A program made the position numbers and the translations under genes. The notes under the pieces were generated by a model that saw only the letters and a list, made by a program, of their open reading frames with translations, had not been told where the DNA came from and did no database searches. From NCBI RefSeq assembly GCF_024055605.1, contig NZ_JAMXLX010000007.1, positions 62,001 to 126,000 of the forward strand: a DNA stretch of 64,000 nt, read 5' to 3'. Each line of letters opens with the position of its first letter. The stretch's first letter is position 1. The DNA comes from Ciceribacter sichuanensis (GTDB lineage Bacteria; Pseudomonadota; Alphaproteobacteria; Rhizobiales; Rhizobiaceae). This document shows positions 36,606-45,193 of the stretch, in pieces.

Positions 36606-37153
36606 AACTGTTCGCGGCGCCACATGCTGGGCGTCGTGCCCGTCATCCGCCGAAAAACCCGGGAAAGATGCGCCTGATCGGCCAACCCGCAATCCAGCGC
36701 GATTTCGCAAAGCGGCGCATCGCTGCTCAGCATGCGGGTTTTGGCGTGATCGACGCGGCGCGAGAGAACGTAATTGTGCGGGGAAGTGCCGAAGCTCACC
36801 TTGAAGGCCGCGGAAAAATGGCTCGTCGACAGCTTCACCAGCCGGGCGAGTTCCTCCAACGAGATCGAATATGCGATGCGCGCATCGATATGGGTTTTGA
36901 GACGGCTGACCTGCCAGGGGGCGAGGCCTCCGGAAACGGCCTTTTCGCCGAAGGCGCGCTCACCCGGCGCAGGCGTTTCCAGAACGGTCAGCGCCTTCTT
37001 CACGAGGTCGGTCGCGACCGCCTCGTCACGTTCCATCCAGGTGATTGCGCGCAGCAGAAGGCCCGATGCAGCACTGGAGCCGGCGGCCTCACACAGCTCG
37101 ATGCCGATTGCGGAAAACTCTCGATCCAGAAGCACAGCGTTGGCGTTCATCAT
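36575..37153 (-). CDS. Short AraC-family transcriptional regulator
   Basis: A 192-residue regulator whose C-terminal 100 residues form the two helix-turn-helix AraC domain (SLEELARLVKLSTSHFSAAFK, then ALDCGLADQAHLSRVFRRMTG). The N-terminal portion is short and lacks a clear cupin sensor domain. The preceding AAGGAG fits either of two adjacent ATG codons (37153 or 37150). It diverges from the response-regulator gene at 37393. It begins a block with five AraC genes and may control the hydrolase genes there. Confidence 0.88.
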   Translation of the reverse strand: MMNANAVLLDREFSAIGIELCEAAGSSAASGLLLRAITWMERDEAVATDLVKKALTVLETPAPGERAFGEKAVSGGLAPWQVSRLKTHIDARIAYSISLEELARLVKLSTSHFSAAFKVSFGTSPHNYVLSRRVDHAKTRMLSSDAPLCEIALDCGLADQAHLSRVFRRMTGTTPSMWRREQFLPEDAASAA

Positions 37154-37392
37154 CCGTCTCCTTGGATTACCGGTCCATATTTACGGGTTGCATTCTGAAT
37201 CAGAGATGCCCCTTTCGAAACCCTACTGTCGGTCCGTGACGATACACGTCGGTCTTACCGGGACATACCTCGGTATGATTGCCGTCGCCGGATCGAACCG
37301 CCTAGGCTGCGAATCTGCGCAGCCATGCATTGCTATTTCCATCAGTTGTGTTTGAAATTTTCGTCACACTGAAACGAGTTGAAAAGAAAATC
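37154..37392. promoter_or_regulatory. Divergent gap before the response-regulator gene, with a small palindrome
   Basis: A 239-base gap between the AraC gene and the response regulator. It contains a perfect 6-bp inverted repeat CATACC-TC-GGTATG at 37264-37277, placed where an operator for either transcript could lie. I see no convincing -35/-10 pair. Confidence 0.35.
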
Positions 37393-38028
37393 ATGTCCGA
37401 GGGTCCCCTCGTGCTTGTCGTTGACGATGAGAAACTGGTGCGTCAGGCGCTGGATACGCTCCTGCGCTCGGTCGGATATTCCGTGAGGACCTTCGCCACA
37501 ACGCAGGAACTCTACGAAGACGCGAGCCTTTCCGAAGCCGACTGCCTCATCCTCGACGTACGGCTTCCCTTCACCAGCGGCCTCGACTTTCAGCAGAAGC
37601 TCGCCGAAAAAGGTGTCGACATTCCGGTCATCTTCGTCACCGGTCATGGCGATATTCCGATGACGGTGCGTGCGATGAAGGCTGGTGCGGCAGATTTCCT
37701 CGCCAAGCCGTTTCGCGATCAGGATCTGCTCGATTCAGTCGGCGCGGCGGTCGAGAAAAGCCGCCAGTCACGCGACCTTAACCGCTCGGAACTCGAACTG
37801 CGCAACCGCTACAATGCCCTTTCCGCCCGCGAAAAGGAAATCATGGCGATGGCGACGGCGGGCCTGATGAACAAGCAGATCGCGGGACAGCTCGGCCTGA
37901 GCGAAATCACGGTGAAGATCCATCGTGGAAAGATCACCCGCAAGATGGTGGCCAAGACCTTTGCGGATCTGGTGAAGATGGCCGAAAGCCTTGGCATATC
38001 CTCGCCCGACGGCCCGAAACCCCAGTGA
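37393..38028 (+). CDS. FixJ/NarL-type response regulator
   Basis: A 211-residue two-domain regulator. The receiver has acidic residues D11/D12, phospho-acceptor D55 in LILDVRLP, and the conserved lysine in FLAKPF. A LuxR-type helix-turn-helix follows (LSAREKEIMAMATAGLMNKQIAGQ, written here in pieces LSAREKEIM and MNKQIAGQLGLS). The ATG at 37393 is preferred because it starts at the receiver's first strand. No kinase gene is adjacent. The PAS histidine kinase at 49269 is of the FixL/TodS style that normally pairs with this type and is the only kinase in the window. Confidence 0.92.
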   Translation: MSEGPLVLVVDDEKLVRQALDTLLRSVGYSVRTFATTQELYEDASLSEADCLILDVRLPFTSGLDFQQKLAEKGVDIPVIFVTGHGDIPMTVRAMKAGAADFLAKPFRDQDLLDSVGAAVEKSRQSRDLNRSELELRNRYNALSAREKEIMAMATAGLMNKQIAGQLGLSEITVKIHRGKITRKMVAKTFADLVKMAESLGISSPDGPKPQ

Positions 38029-38076
38029 CTGCGGCGGCCGAACAGACGCGCATCGACAAAGCAGCGGGCTTGCGTT

Positions 38077-38106
38077 TTGACAATTCCGTCCCGGTGTGAA
38101 TTTAAT
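38077..38106 (+). promoter_or_regulatory. Predicted sigma-70-type promoter for the AraC gene at 38156
   Basis: TTGACA at 38077-38082, an 18-base spacer, then TTTAAT at 38101-38106 (five of six matches to the -10 consensus). Transcription would start near 38113, which rules against the upstream GTG at 38096 as the start of the regulator. Confidence 0.6.
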
Positions 38107-38155
38107 ACGCACCATCACGCATGAACATTGCTGTCCCCCTTCGAAAGACAAAACG

Positions 38156-39070
38156 ATGGACCTCGGATCACACGGCGCCGGTTCGCCTCGCCCCGGAAAA
38201 GTGGACACGTTTGGCTGTCAGCTGGGCAAGCTTGAGGATGACCGGCAGATCATCGGCGGCAATCTCGCCTATTATCGCAAGTCCTCGATCAGCGCCGCAC
38301 CCGGCCAGGTGACGACCCCCGCCAGCGATCGCGGCTATCTCATCGGAATTTCACTGAAGACCGGACACCGGCGTCGCATTTTCAGCGAGCATCACTCGAC
38401 ACTTTACGAGTTCAGCCAGAATTCGATCTATCTCCGCAATTTCGCCGACTCCTACAAGGCCGACCTTTCCGGCGCATTCGGTTTCATCCTGATGGAGCTG
38501 TCGAAGGGCGATCTGGAAATGTTGGCCGACGGAGCCGATGCCAGCGGCGTGTCGGAACTCTCGCAAGTTGTCGCAGAACACGACCCCATTCTCGGCGGCA
38601 TGACACAGGCGCTGTTTTCCTTCGCCGATACCCAGCCGCATCCGAGCCCGCTCTTCGTGGAGCAGATCTCTTCCGCCATCGGCCTGCACCTGATCACCCG
38701 TTACGGCAACGGCCGTATCCGCCGGACGGACAAGCGCGAGGCACTCTCAGGGACAGCAGCAACGCAGGCGAAGGACATGATGCTCAGCCGGCTCGACGGC
38801 GATATTTCTCTCGACGATGTGGCGGCCCGATGCCATCTCTCCCGCGTCGCCTTCATCCGCGCCTTCCGGGAAACGACCGGGACAACGCCCAGTGAGTGGC
38901 TTGCCGAACAGCGCCTCATCAAGGCCTGCGATCTGCTCCGATCGTCGTCCCTGTCGCTGATCGAGATTTCCGTCGCCTGCGGGTTTGCGGATCTGACGCA
39001 TTTTATGCGTGTCTTTACCGCCGCGAAAGGCACATCGCCTGCCGCATGGCGTCGCGCCACCCGCTCCTGA
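38156..39070 (+). CDS. AraC-family transcriptional regulator
   Basis: A 304-residue regulator. The N-terminal two thirds resemble the AraC-binding-like sensor region of this group (YRKSSISAAPGQV, FSQNSIYLRNF). The C-terminal AraC DNA-binding domain shows ISLDDVAARCHLSRVAFIRAF and EISVACGFADLTHFMRVF. The ATG at 38156 is chosen because a good promoter overlaps the upstream GTG alternative. It converges on the MFS gene at 39098 and is the second of five AraC genes in 12.5 kb. Confidence 0.88.
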   Translation: MDLGSHGAGSPRPGKVDTFGCQLGKLEDDRQIIGGNLAYYRKSSISAAPGQVTTPASDRGYLIGISLKTGHRRRIFSEHHSTLYEFSQNSIYLRNFADSYKADLSGAFGFILMELSKGDLEMLADGADASGVSELSQVVAEHDPILGGMTQALFSFADTQPHPSPLFVEQISSAIGLHLITRYGNGRIRRTDKREALSGTAATQAKDMMLSRLDGDISLDDVAARCHLSRVAFIRAFRETTGTTPSEWLAEQRLIKACDLLRSSSLSLIEISVACGFADLTHFMRVFTAAKGTSPAAWRRATRS

Positions 39071-39097
39071 GAGCGATGGCGCGAGCGCGCCCGTTCG

Positions 39098-40744
39098 TCA
39101 GATCTCGGGGCTCACCGCGTCATCTTCGCGTTGTGCGCCATGCACCATCGGCCTTGCTGCGAGCAAATGCCTGACCTGCGGCTTGTCGGGGCCGACATGA
39201 TAGCGGACCACCTTGCTCTGCAGGTCGGCATCGCTGTGAGAAACCCGCTTGTGCTGTCGCAGATGCTCGGCCCAGGATTCCACGAAGAACCACTCGATGA
39301 TCGCCGTGGGATCGGCCACGTCCTCGGTGATACCCCAGTTATAGGCCCCGTCCCGTCGCCGCTGGTGGGAGAAGCGGGTCAGCGCATGCAGGAACGGCTC
39401 TCGCTCAGCGGGATCGATACGGTATTCAATGAGGATCAGAACCGGTCCGCGATCCTGCTCGACGGGAGCAGCGATCAGCGGTTCCGGCCAATGATTAGAC
39501 GGCACGAGATCGGCTTCGCCGCGCGGCAGCTTGACCCGGTGCATGACGACGCCGGCAACGACCAGTGCCACGGCGGCCACAAGCAGGGTCTGCGGAACGC
39601 CGATTGCTTCGGCGACGAGGCCCCATAGCAGGCTGCCGGCAGCCATCGCCCCGTTGAATACCGTCAGATAAATGGCCAGAGCGCGACCACGAACCCAGTT
39701 CGGCAGGATCGATTGCGCAACACCGTTCAGCGTCGTCAGCGCAACGATCCAGGCGCTGCCGAGCAGCAGCAGGAGAACGATCGCAAGCCATTTCGGCGGA
39801 GCGAAGAAAAGCGCCGTCATGACGGCTGCCGTCACCAGCACCGAAAGAAGGATCAGCCCGTCGGAATCGAGGCGCTGGCGCAGACGCGGCAGCAGGAAGG
39901 CACCGCAGATTGCGCCCGCACCCACAGCTCCGAGCATCACTCCATAGAAGCCGGCAGTCCCGTTCAGCATGTTCCTCGCCACGAGAGGCAGGAGCGCCCA
40001 GACAGCACTTGCGAAGGCAAAGAAGATCGCCGCCCGCAAGAGCACCACATGCAGATCGCGGCTCGCCCGCGCATAACGCAGCCCGGCGCGGAAGGCGCCT
40101 GCAAAATGTTCCGACAGCTCGTCGCGGTTCTGCGCCGGGCGTTTCCACCAGACAAGCGCTGCTATGACGAAGACATAGCTGAGGACATCCGCGCCATAGG
40201 TGAAGGCCGCACCGACCGCGGCCAGCAGAAGGCCGCCTGCGGCGGGACCGATAGCGCGTGCGATATTGATGCCAAGTGAGTTGAGCGCAATCGCGCTCTT
40301 CAGATCCTTGCGATCCACGAGTTCGGGCACGACCGCCTGCCAGACGGGGGCAACGAGAGCTGCACCCACGCCGCCGAGAAAGGTCAGGCCGACCAGAGCC
40401 TCGATAGTTAAAAGCTTGAAGTGGGAAAGCACCATCAGCGTCGTACTGACGGCGGCAAGCAAAAGCTGAACCGAGATCAGCAGTTTACGCCGATCGAGGA
40501 TATCGGACAGCACACCGGCGGGGATCGCCAGCAGGAAGATCGGCAGCGTTCCCGCCGCCTGGATCATGGCTACAGCGGCGGGTGCGGCGGAAAGGTCCGT
40601 GACCAGCCAACCGCTCGCCACATCGCGCATGAAGCTGCCGGTATTGCCGAGAACCGTGGCTCCCCAGAGGACGGCAAAGACGGTCTGCCGTAGTGGTGCG
40701 AAACTGCCGCCCTGTTCGGCATGAGGCGTCGGGTGCCCGGTCAT
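39098..40744 (-). CDS. MFS exporter fused to a C-terminal monooxygenase-like domain
   Basis: A 548-residue protein. Residues 1-410 are an MFS_3 (enterobactin-exporter-like) permease with about ten to twelve helices and the loop GVLSDILDRRKLLISVQ. From about residue 430 a soluble domain follows: VLILIEYRIDPAEREPFLHA and later EWFFVESWAEHLRQHKRV, with the ferredoxin-like pattern of antibiotic-biosynthesis-monooxygenase (ABM/Dabb) domains. The ATG at 40744 has AAGGAG eight bases upstream. The fusion suggests export, or efflux-linked chemistry, of a small organic molecule handled by the hydrolases downstream in the same direction. Confidence 0.87.
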   Translation of the reverse strand: MTGHPTPHAEQGGSFAPLRQTVFAVLWGATVLGNTGSFMRDVASGWLVTDLSAAPAAVAMIQAAGTLPIFLLAIPAGVLSDILDRRKLLISVQLLLAAVSTTLMVLSHFKLLTIEALVGLTFLGGVGAALVAPVWQAVVPELVDRKDLKSAIALNSLGINIARAIGPAAGGLLLAAVGAAFTYGADVLSYVFVIAALVWWKRPAQNRDELSEHFAGAFRAGLRYARASRDLHVVLLRAAIFFAFASAVWALLPLVARNMLNGTAGFYGVMLGAVGAGAICGAFLLPRLRQRLDSDGLILLSVLVTAAVMTALFFAPPKWLAIVLLLLLGSAWIVALTTLNGVAQSILPNWVRGRALAIYLTVFNGAMAAGSLLWGLVAEAIGVPQTLLVAAVALVVAGVVMHRVKLPRGEADLVPSNHWPEPLIAAPVEQDRGPVLILIEYRIDPAEREPFLHALTRFSHQRRRDGAYNWGITEDVADPTAIIEWFFVESWAEHLRQHKRVSHSDADLQSKVVRYHVGPDKPQVRHLLAARPMVHGAQREDDAVSPEI

Positions 40745-40764
40745 GAATTGCTTCTCCTTCGAAA

Positions 40765-41592
40765 TCAGGACGTGATGAAGGCCAGAACGTCGGCGTTGAA
40801 CTTCCCCGCCTCAGTCAGGGGCAGGCCGTGGCCGCCGCCCTGATAGATATTGAGCGTGGCGTTCCTGATGATCTTCACGGCCCGTTCTGCCGAAAGCGCT
40901 GCCGGAACCATCTGGTCGTCATCGCCATGGATGATGAGCGTCGGGACCTCTATCTTCTTCAGGTCTTCCGTATAGTCGACCTCGGAAAATTCCCGCACGC
41001 TGTCGTAGAGGCTGCGGATGCCGGCAAACGTGCTCTGCAGCCAGAAGGCATCCCGGATGCCTTCGTTCAGCACGATCCCATCGCGATTGAACCCGTAAAA
41101 CGGGATCGCGACATCCTTGAAGTACTGAAGCCGGTTTTCCGCCACGCCCTTGCGGATGCCGTCGAACACCTCCAGCGGCACCCCATCCGGATTGTCCGCC
41201 GTGCGAGCCATCAGCGGTAGGGGAGCGCCTACGAGCACGGCCTTCGCCACTCGTCCATTACCGTGGCGGCCGATATAGCGGGCGATTTCCGCCCCGCCGA
41301 TCGAATGCCCCACGAGGATGACATTTTCCAGCCCGAGCGTCTCCAGCAGGTCGGCCAGATCGTCGGCGAAGCGGTCGATATTGTTGCCGTCCCATGGCTG
41401 GGCGGAACGGCCGTGGCCACGCCGGTCATGGGCGATAACGCGGAAACCCTGCTGTCCGAAGAACAGCATCTGCGCATCCCAGGCATCCGAGGATTGCGGC
41501 CATCCATGGGAAAACACGATGGGCCGGCCTGAACCCCAATCCTTGTAGAAGATCCGGGTGCCGTCTTTCGTTTCAATGAAATCATGCGTCAT
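40765..41592 (-). CDS. Alpha/beta hydrolase (non-heme chloroperoxidase-like)
   Basis: A 275-residue cytoplasmic hydrolase with nucleophile S97 in VGHSIGG, oxyanion region SHGWPQSS, acid in HGDDDQMVP and base in GGGHGLP. RGHGRSAQPWDGNN is typical of the cofactor-free haloperoxidase/esterase branch. The start at 41592 follows AAGGA. The gene lies between the MFS fusion and a DoxX gene in one minus-strand run, which suggests turnover of an ester or lactone. Confidence 0.88.
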   Translation of the reverse strand: MTHDFIETKDGTRIFYKDWGSGRPIVFSHGWPQSSDAWDAQMLFFGQQGFRVIAHDRRGHGRSAQPWDGNNIDRFADDLADLLETLGLENVILVGHSIGGAEIARYIGRHGNGRVAKAVLVGAPLPLMARTADNPDGVPLEVFDGIRKGVAENRLQYFKDVAIPFYGFNRDGIVLNEGIRDAFWLQSTFAGIRSLYDSVREFSEVDYTEDLKKIEVPTLIIHGDDDQMVPAALSAERAVKIIRNATLNIYQGGGHGLPLTEAGKFNADVLAFITS

Positions 41593-41631
41593 CGCGCAAT
41601 ATCCTTGGGGCGGGAAAGCCGTGTTGATCGG

Positions 41632-42066
41632 TTATTTGCGACGGGCCAGATCGTGCCAGGCAACCAGCACGAAGGCTCCGGCAAGACCGAGATGCTCGAA
41701 GAAACCGTTCATCGCCATCGAACGCTCCATACCCGGCGGCAACTCCCAGAAACGGAAGGCGAGGAACGTGGCCATCACGGTAAAGATCGCAAGCGCCAGT
41801 GCTGCCGTCCAGCGAAAGAAGCCGGAGAGGACAAGCGCGGACATGGCCAGTTCGAAAACAATCACACCGACGGCGAAGAGAGGTGCGGGCAGAAGCCCGA
41901 AATGCTCCATCTCGGCCAGGGCGCCCGGAAAATCGAAGATCTTCACGAGCGGCCCCTGAATATAGGCCGAGCAGAGCGCCAGCAGAGCCAGAAACTCGAC
42001 CGGCGCCGTGGCGATGATGGACCGCGCCTTGCTGGTGACCCCGGGTCTAGAACGTGGAAAGTCCAT
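41632..42066 (-). CDS. DoxX-family membrane protein
   Basis: A 144-residue protein with four predicted membrane helices and the DoxX-like pattern PGALAEMEHFG and a late FFEHLGLAGAF. The start at 42066 has GGAGGG. DoxX-family proteins are small inner-membrane proteins, often near oxidoreductases and thiosulfate or redox-stress genes; the specific function here is unknown. It sits in the same run as the hydrolases. Confidence 0.8.
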   Translation of the reverse strand: MDFPRSRPGVTSKARSIIATAPVEFLALLALCSAYIQGPLVKIFDFPGALAEMEHFGLLPAPLFAVGVIVFELAMSALVLSGFFRWTAALALAIFTVMATFLAFRFWELPPGMERSMAMNGFFEHLGLAGAFVLVAWHDLARRK

Positions 42067-42080
42067 GATCTACCCTCCCG

Positions 42081-44057
42081 TCATACGGCCCAGCAGGCGC
42101 AACCGAGCGCGCCGAAGAAGCCGCGAAGATCGGATGCCGGCGAGTTCGATGCCCAGGCGCGCGCGTGGTCATGGCCGTGGACGTTGCAGCTGTTGGCGCA
42201 ACCGCAGGTCGAGATGGCCATGCGCCGCAGGGAGTTTTTCCCGGCACCTTCCGGCTCGCCCCAGGCGGCGTAGCCCTTGAAGCTGCGGACCGGCGACCAG
42301 TCGGGCATTGCCGGCGGCACATCGTTCTCGTCGAGATCGGCGAAATCGCCGGCGCCGTAGACGATCCTGCCGCCAACCATGGTGAGATCCGAAGTAAGGA
42401 AAGAAATCTCGTCTTCCGCACAGGAGAAGAAGTCCTTGTCCGGCACCACGAGATCGGCGAACTGCCCCTTCTCGATACGGCCCTTCTTGCCTTCCTCGTT
42501 GGAAAACCATGTGACGTTTTCCGTCCACATGCGCAGCGCCGTTTCGCGGTCGAGGCAGTTGGCGCGCGGATAGAGTTGCAGGCCGCCCACCGTCTTGCCG
42601 GTCACCATCCAGGAGAGCGAGACCCAGGGATTGTAGGAGGCGACGCGGGTTGCATCCGTTCCGGCGGAAACCTTCAGCCCCTTCTCCAGCATGCGGGCGA
42701 CCGGCGGCGTTGCCTCCGCCGCGCGGTTGCCATAGCGCTCCACGAAATATTCGCCCTGATAGGCCATGCGATGCTGGACGGCGACACCACCGCCAAGGGC
42801 CGCGATACGATCGATCGAACGCTCGGAAATCGTCTCGGCGTGGTCGAAGAACCAGTTGAGGCCCTCAAGCGGCACATCCTTGTTGACTTTCTCGAAAACA
42901 TCGAGCGCGCGGGAAATCGTCTCGTCATAGGTGGCATGCAGACGCCAGGGCCAACGGTTCTGGGCCAGAATGCGCACGACCTCTTCGAGTTCGCCTTCCA
43001 TCTCCGGCGGCATGTCAGGACGCGGCTCGCGGAAATCCTCGAAATCGGCCGCAGAGAAAACCAGCATTTCGCCAGCGCCGTTATGCCGGAAGTAGTCGTC
43101 GCCCTGCTTATATTTCACTGAGGACGTCCATTTAAGGAAGTCGTCCTTCTCCTGCTTCGGCTTTTGCGTGAAGAGATTGTAGGCGAGACGAACGTTCATG
43201 TTGCCTTCGTCGGAAAGCTTCTGAATGACCTCGTAATCGTCGGGATAGTTCTGGAAACCACCGCCTGCATCGATCACGCCGGTGACGCCGAGGCGGTTCA
43301 ACTCTCGCATGAAATGGCGGGTCGAATTGACCTGATAGTCGAAGGGCAGCTTCGGCCCCTTGGCGAGCGTCGCATAGAGGATACCGGCGTTCGGCTTGGC
43401 GAGCAGCAGGCCGGTCGGGTTGCCGTTGGCATCACGGAAGATCTCTCCGCCCGGCGGGTTCGGTGTGTCCTTCGTATAGCCGACTGCGCGAAGTGCGGCG
43501 CCGTTCAGGAGCGCGCGATCATAGAGGTGCAGCAGGAAGACCGGGGTATCAGGGGCAATGGCATTGATCTCGTCCAGTGTCGGCAGACGCTTTTCAGCAA
43601 ACTGGTGCTCGGTAAAGCCACCGACGACGCGCACCCATTGGGGCGCGGGTGTAACCGCCACCTGCCGCTTCAGCATGTCCATAGCGTCGGCAAGCGAGCG
43701 TACGCCGTCCCAGCGCAGTTCCATGTTGAAGTTCAGTCCGCCGCGTACGACATGCGTGTGGTTATCGATCAGGCCCGGCAATACGCGGCGCCCCTTGAGA
43801 TCGACGATCCGGGTGTTCGGTCCGGCAAGGGCAAGAACCTCGCGATCATCGCCCACGGCTACGAAGGTGCCACCCTGAATGGCGACGGCGGTCGCGGACG
43901 GATTGCTGCGGTCGAGCGTGGTGAAACGCCCATTGTGAAGGATGAGATCGACAGTCATCGGACGAGACTCCGTATTCTGTTGGGCTTGTGCAGCGGTTGC
44001 GCCGGCCAGCGCCAGGGCAGCAGCCGTTCCACCGAGAAAATTGCGGCGCGTCGGCAT
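42081..44057 (-). CDS. Tat-exported YtcJ-like amidohydrolase with Cys/His-rich tail
   Basis: A 658-residue metal-dependent amidohydrolase. The N-terminus is a twin-arginine signal (PTRRNFLGG, hydrophobic stretch, then AQAQ), so the enzyme is periplasmic. Metal motif NHTHV follows PGLID near residue 95; later ligands are likely H in WRLHATYDE and DHAETI, and D in SAGTDATR. The last 45 residues are unusual: five cysteines (TCGC, SC, CAC) and HGHDH. The ATG at 44057 overlaps the stop of the XapX gene. It probably hydrolyses a cyclic amide, ester or N-acyl compound outside the cytoplasm. Confidence 0.88.
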   Translation of the reverse strand: MPTRRNFLGGTAAALALAGATAAQAQQNTESRPMTVDLILHNGRFTTLDRSNPSATAVAIQGGTFVAVGDDREVLALAGPNTRIVDLKGRRVLPGLIDNHTHVVRGGLNFNMELRWDGVRSLADAMDMLKRQVAVTPAPQWVRVVGGFTEHQFAEKRLPTLDEINAIAPDTPVFLLHLYDRALLNGAALRAVGYTKDTPNPPGGEIFRDANGNPTGLLLAKPNAGILYATLAKGPKLPFDYQVNSTRHFMRELNRLGVTGVIDAGGGFQNYPDDYEVIQKLSDEGNMNVRLAYNLFTQKPKQEKDDFLKWTSSVKYKQGDDYFRHNGAGEMLVFSAADFEDFREPRPDMPPEMEGELEEVVRILAQNRWPWRLHATYDETISRALDVFEKVNKDVPLEGLNWFFDHAETISERSIDRIAALGGGVAVQHRMAYQGEYFVERYGNRAAEATPPVARMLEKGLKVSAGTDATRVASYNPWVSLSWMVTGKTVGGLQLYPRANCLDRETALRMWTENVTWFSNEEGKKGRIEKGQFADLVVPDKDFFSCAEDEISFLTSDLTMVGGRIVYGAGDFADLDENDVPPAMPDWSPVRSFKGYAAWGEPEGAGKNSLRRMAISTCGCANSCNVHGHDHARAWASNSPASDLRGFFGALGCACWAV

Positions 44058-44317
44058 CACACCGGCGTCCGGTCGGAGGGTTTTTCACCCTTCGGCAGAT
44101 GGCCGAACACATGCGGCTTGACCTGATGAAGCCATGAATGCGCGGCCGGTTCCCGCGACCAGAGCGATCTGGCAAGCGGAATGAGCTGTTCACCCACCAG
44201 AATGCCCAAAAGACCGACCAGCGCCACCACCGGCGGCGCCGGCGAACGGACATTAACGAGGCTGTAGATGACGCCAACGAGCAGGCCAGCCGCCAGGGAA
44301 TAGAGGTAGATTTTCAT
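44057..44317 (-). CDS. XapX-domain small membrane protein
   Basis: An 86-residue protein with two hydrophobic helices and the XapX pattern (GLLVGVIYSLVNVRSPAPP, then ALVGLLGILVGEQ). The longer frame upstream is discarded because the ATG at 44317 has GGAGA and begins at the first helix. It is translationally coupled to the amidohydrolase. The family's function is not known to me; small XapX proteins often neighbour amidohydrolase or isochorismatase-like genes. Confidence 0.85.
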   Translation of the reverse strand: MKIYLYSLAAGLLVGVIYSLVNVRSPAPPVVALVGLLGILVGEQLIPLARSLWSREPAAHSWLHQVKPHVFGHLPKGEKPSDRTPV

Positions 44318-44348
44318 GGAAATTCTCCGTTTCGACTCATCTCGACCA

Positions 44349-45056
44349 TTAGAGTGCGTCCACGCTGGCAACCGCCTCCAGGATAACGGAGGCAACGGCT
44401 TCCGGCTGAGAAAGCAATGACATGTGGCTGGCTTTGAGTTCGGTCGTGCGGGCGTTCAGCTTTCTGGCGAGCTCCCGCTGAAGCTCCACGCTGACCGCGC
44501 GATCTTCGGTTGAAATCACGTACCAGTTTTTGCGGCCTATCCAGGCAGCCTTGCACACCTTGTCGGAGAAAGTGGCGGCACCAAGTGGCGGCTGGATGGC
44601 AGCAAGGATCCGCGCTTCTTCTTCCGGCAGATCCTGCGCCACCGCGTTGATCCAGCCGTTTACGCCCATCATGTAGCTACCGCTGCGGTCAGGGCTGACC
44701 TCGCCGAGACCGGGAGGTGCGGGATGGGCGGCAACTTGGTCTCCGGTCGATTGGCCGGCGTCCGGTGCGAACGCCGCAACAAAAACCAGAGCCTTGACAT
44801 TCGGATCGTCGCCCGCTTCCGTAATTACGGTCCCTCCCCAGCTATGGCCCGCGAGGACGATAGGCCCGTCAATCTCCTTGAGCGCATGGCGAGTGGCTTC
44901 GACATCAGCCGCAAGAGACGTTGTCGGATTTTGCACGGCCACGACGGAGATGCCCTGTTTCTGAAGACGGGAAATGACTAAGCGCCAACTGGATGCGTCT
45001 GCCCATGCGCCATGCACAAGGACAACGGTGGCGCGATTTGACGGTGAAGCGATCAT
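44349..45056 (-). CDS. Alpha/beta hydrolase (esterase-like)
   Basis: A 235-residue cytoplasmic hydrolase with oxyanion segment VHGAWADASSW, nucleophile S72 in AGHSWGG, and C-terminal base in KASHMSLLSQP. This is the short plant-esterase/salicylate-esterase-like group (Abhydrolase_6). The start at 45056 follows AGGGAG. It precedes the XapX-amidohydrolase pair in the same direction, 31 bases upstream. Confidence 0.87.
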   Translation of the reverse strand: MIASPSNRATVVLVHGAWADASSWRLVISRLQKQGISVVAVQNPTTSLAADVEATRHALKEIDGPIVLAGHSWGGTVITEAGDDPNVKALVFVAAFAPDAGQSTGDQVAAHPAPPGLGEVSPDRSGSYMMGVNGWINAVAQDLPEEEARILAAIQPPLGAATFSDKVCKAAWIGRKNWYVISTEDRAVSVELQRELARKLNARTTELKASHMSLLSQPEAVASVILEAVASVDAL

Positions 45057-45140
45057 GACGCACTCCCTGCGTTTGAGTCAGAATGGATCTGCTGTGGGAC
45101 AGCCGGTTGCGCGGGGAAGAATTCCGCAACCAGGCAAGGT

Positions 45141-45185
45141 AAAAAGGCTCGGCCGCGGCAGCGCAATTGGGCATGCCGCAGCCGA
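45141..45185 (-). terminator. Rho-independent terminator after the isochorismatase-like gene
   Basis: On the minus strand a stem of 5 plus 6 bp with one mismatch (45181-45185 and 45174-45179 with 45149-45153 and 45155-45160) closes a 13-base loop. Three bases after it five T residues follow (plus-strand A tract 45141-45145). It lies nine bases beyond the isochorismatase-like stop codon and separates that gene from the downstream hydrolase operon. Confidence 0.8.
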
Positions 45186-45193
45186 TGTTTTAC

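Noticed and set aside
45057..45140. Possible small gene in the gap before the isochorismatase-like terminator
   Set aside because: No frame with a ribosome site and plausible composition; the gap is explained by a terminator and a leader.
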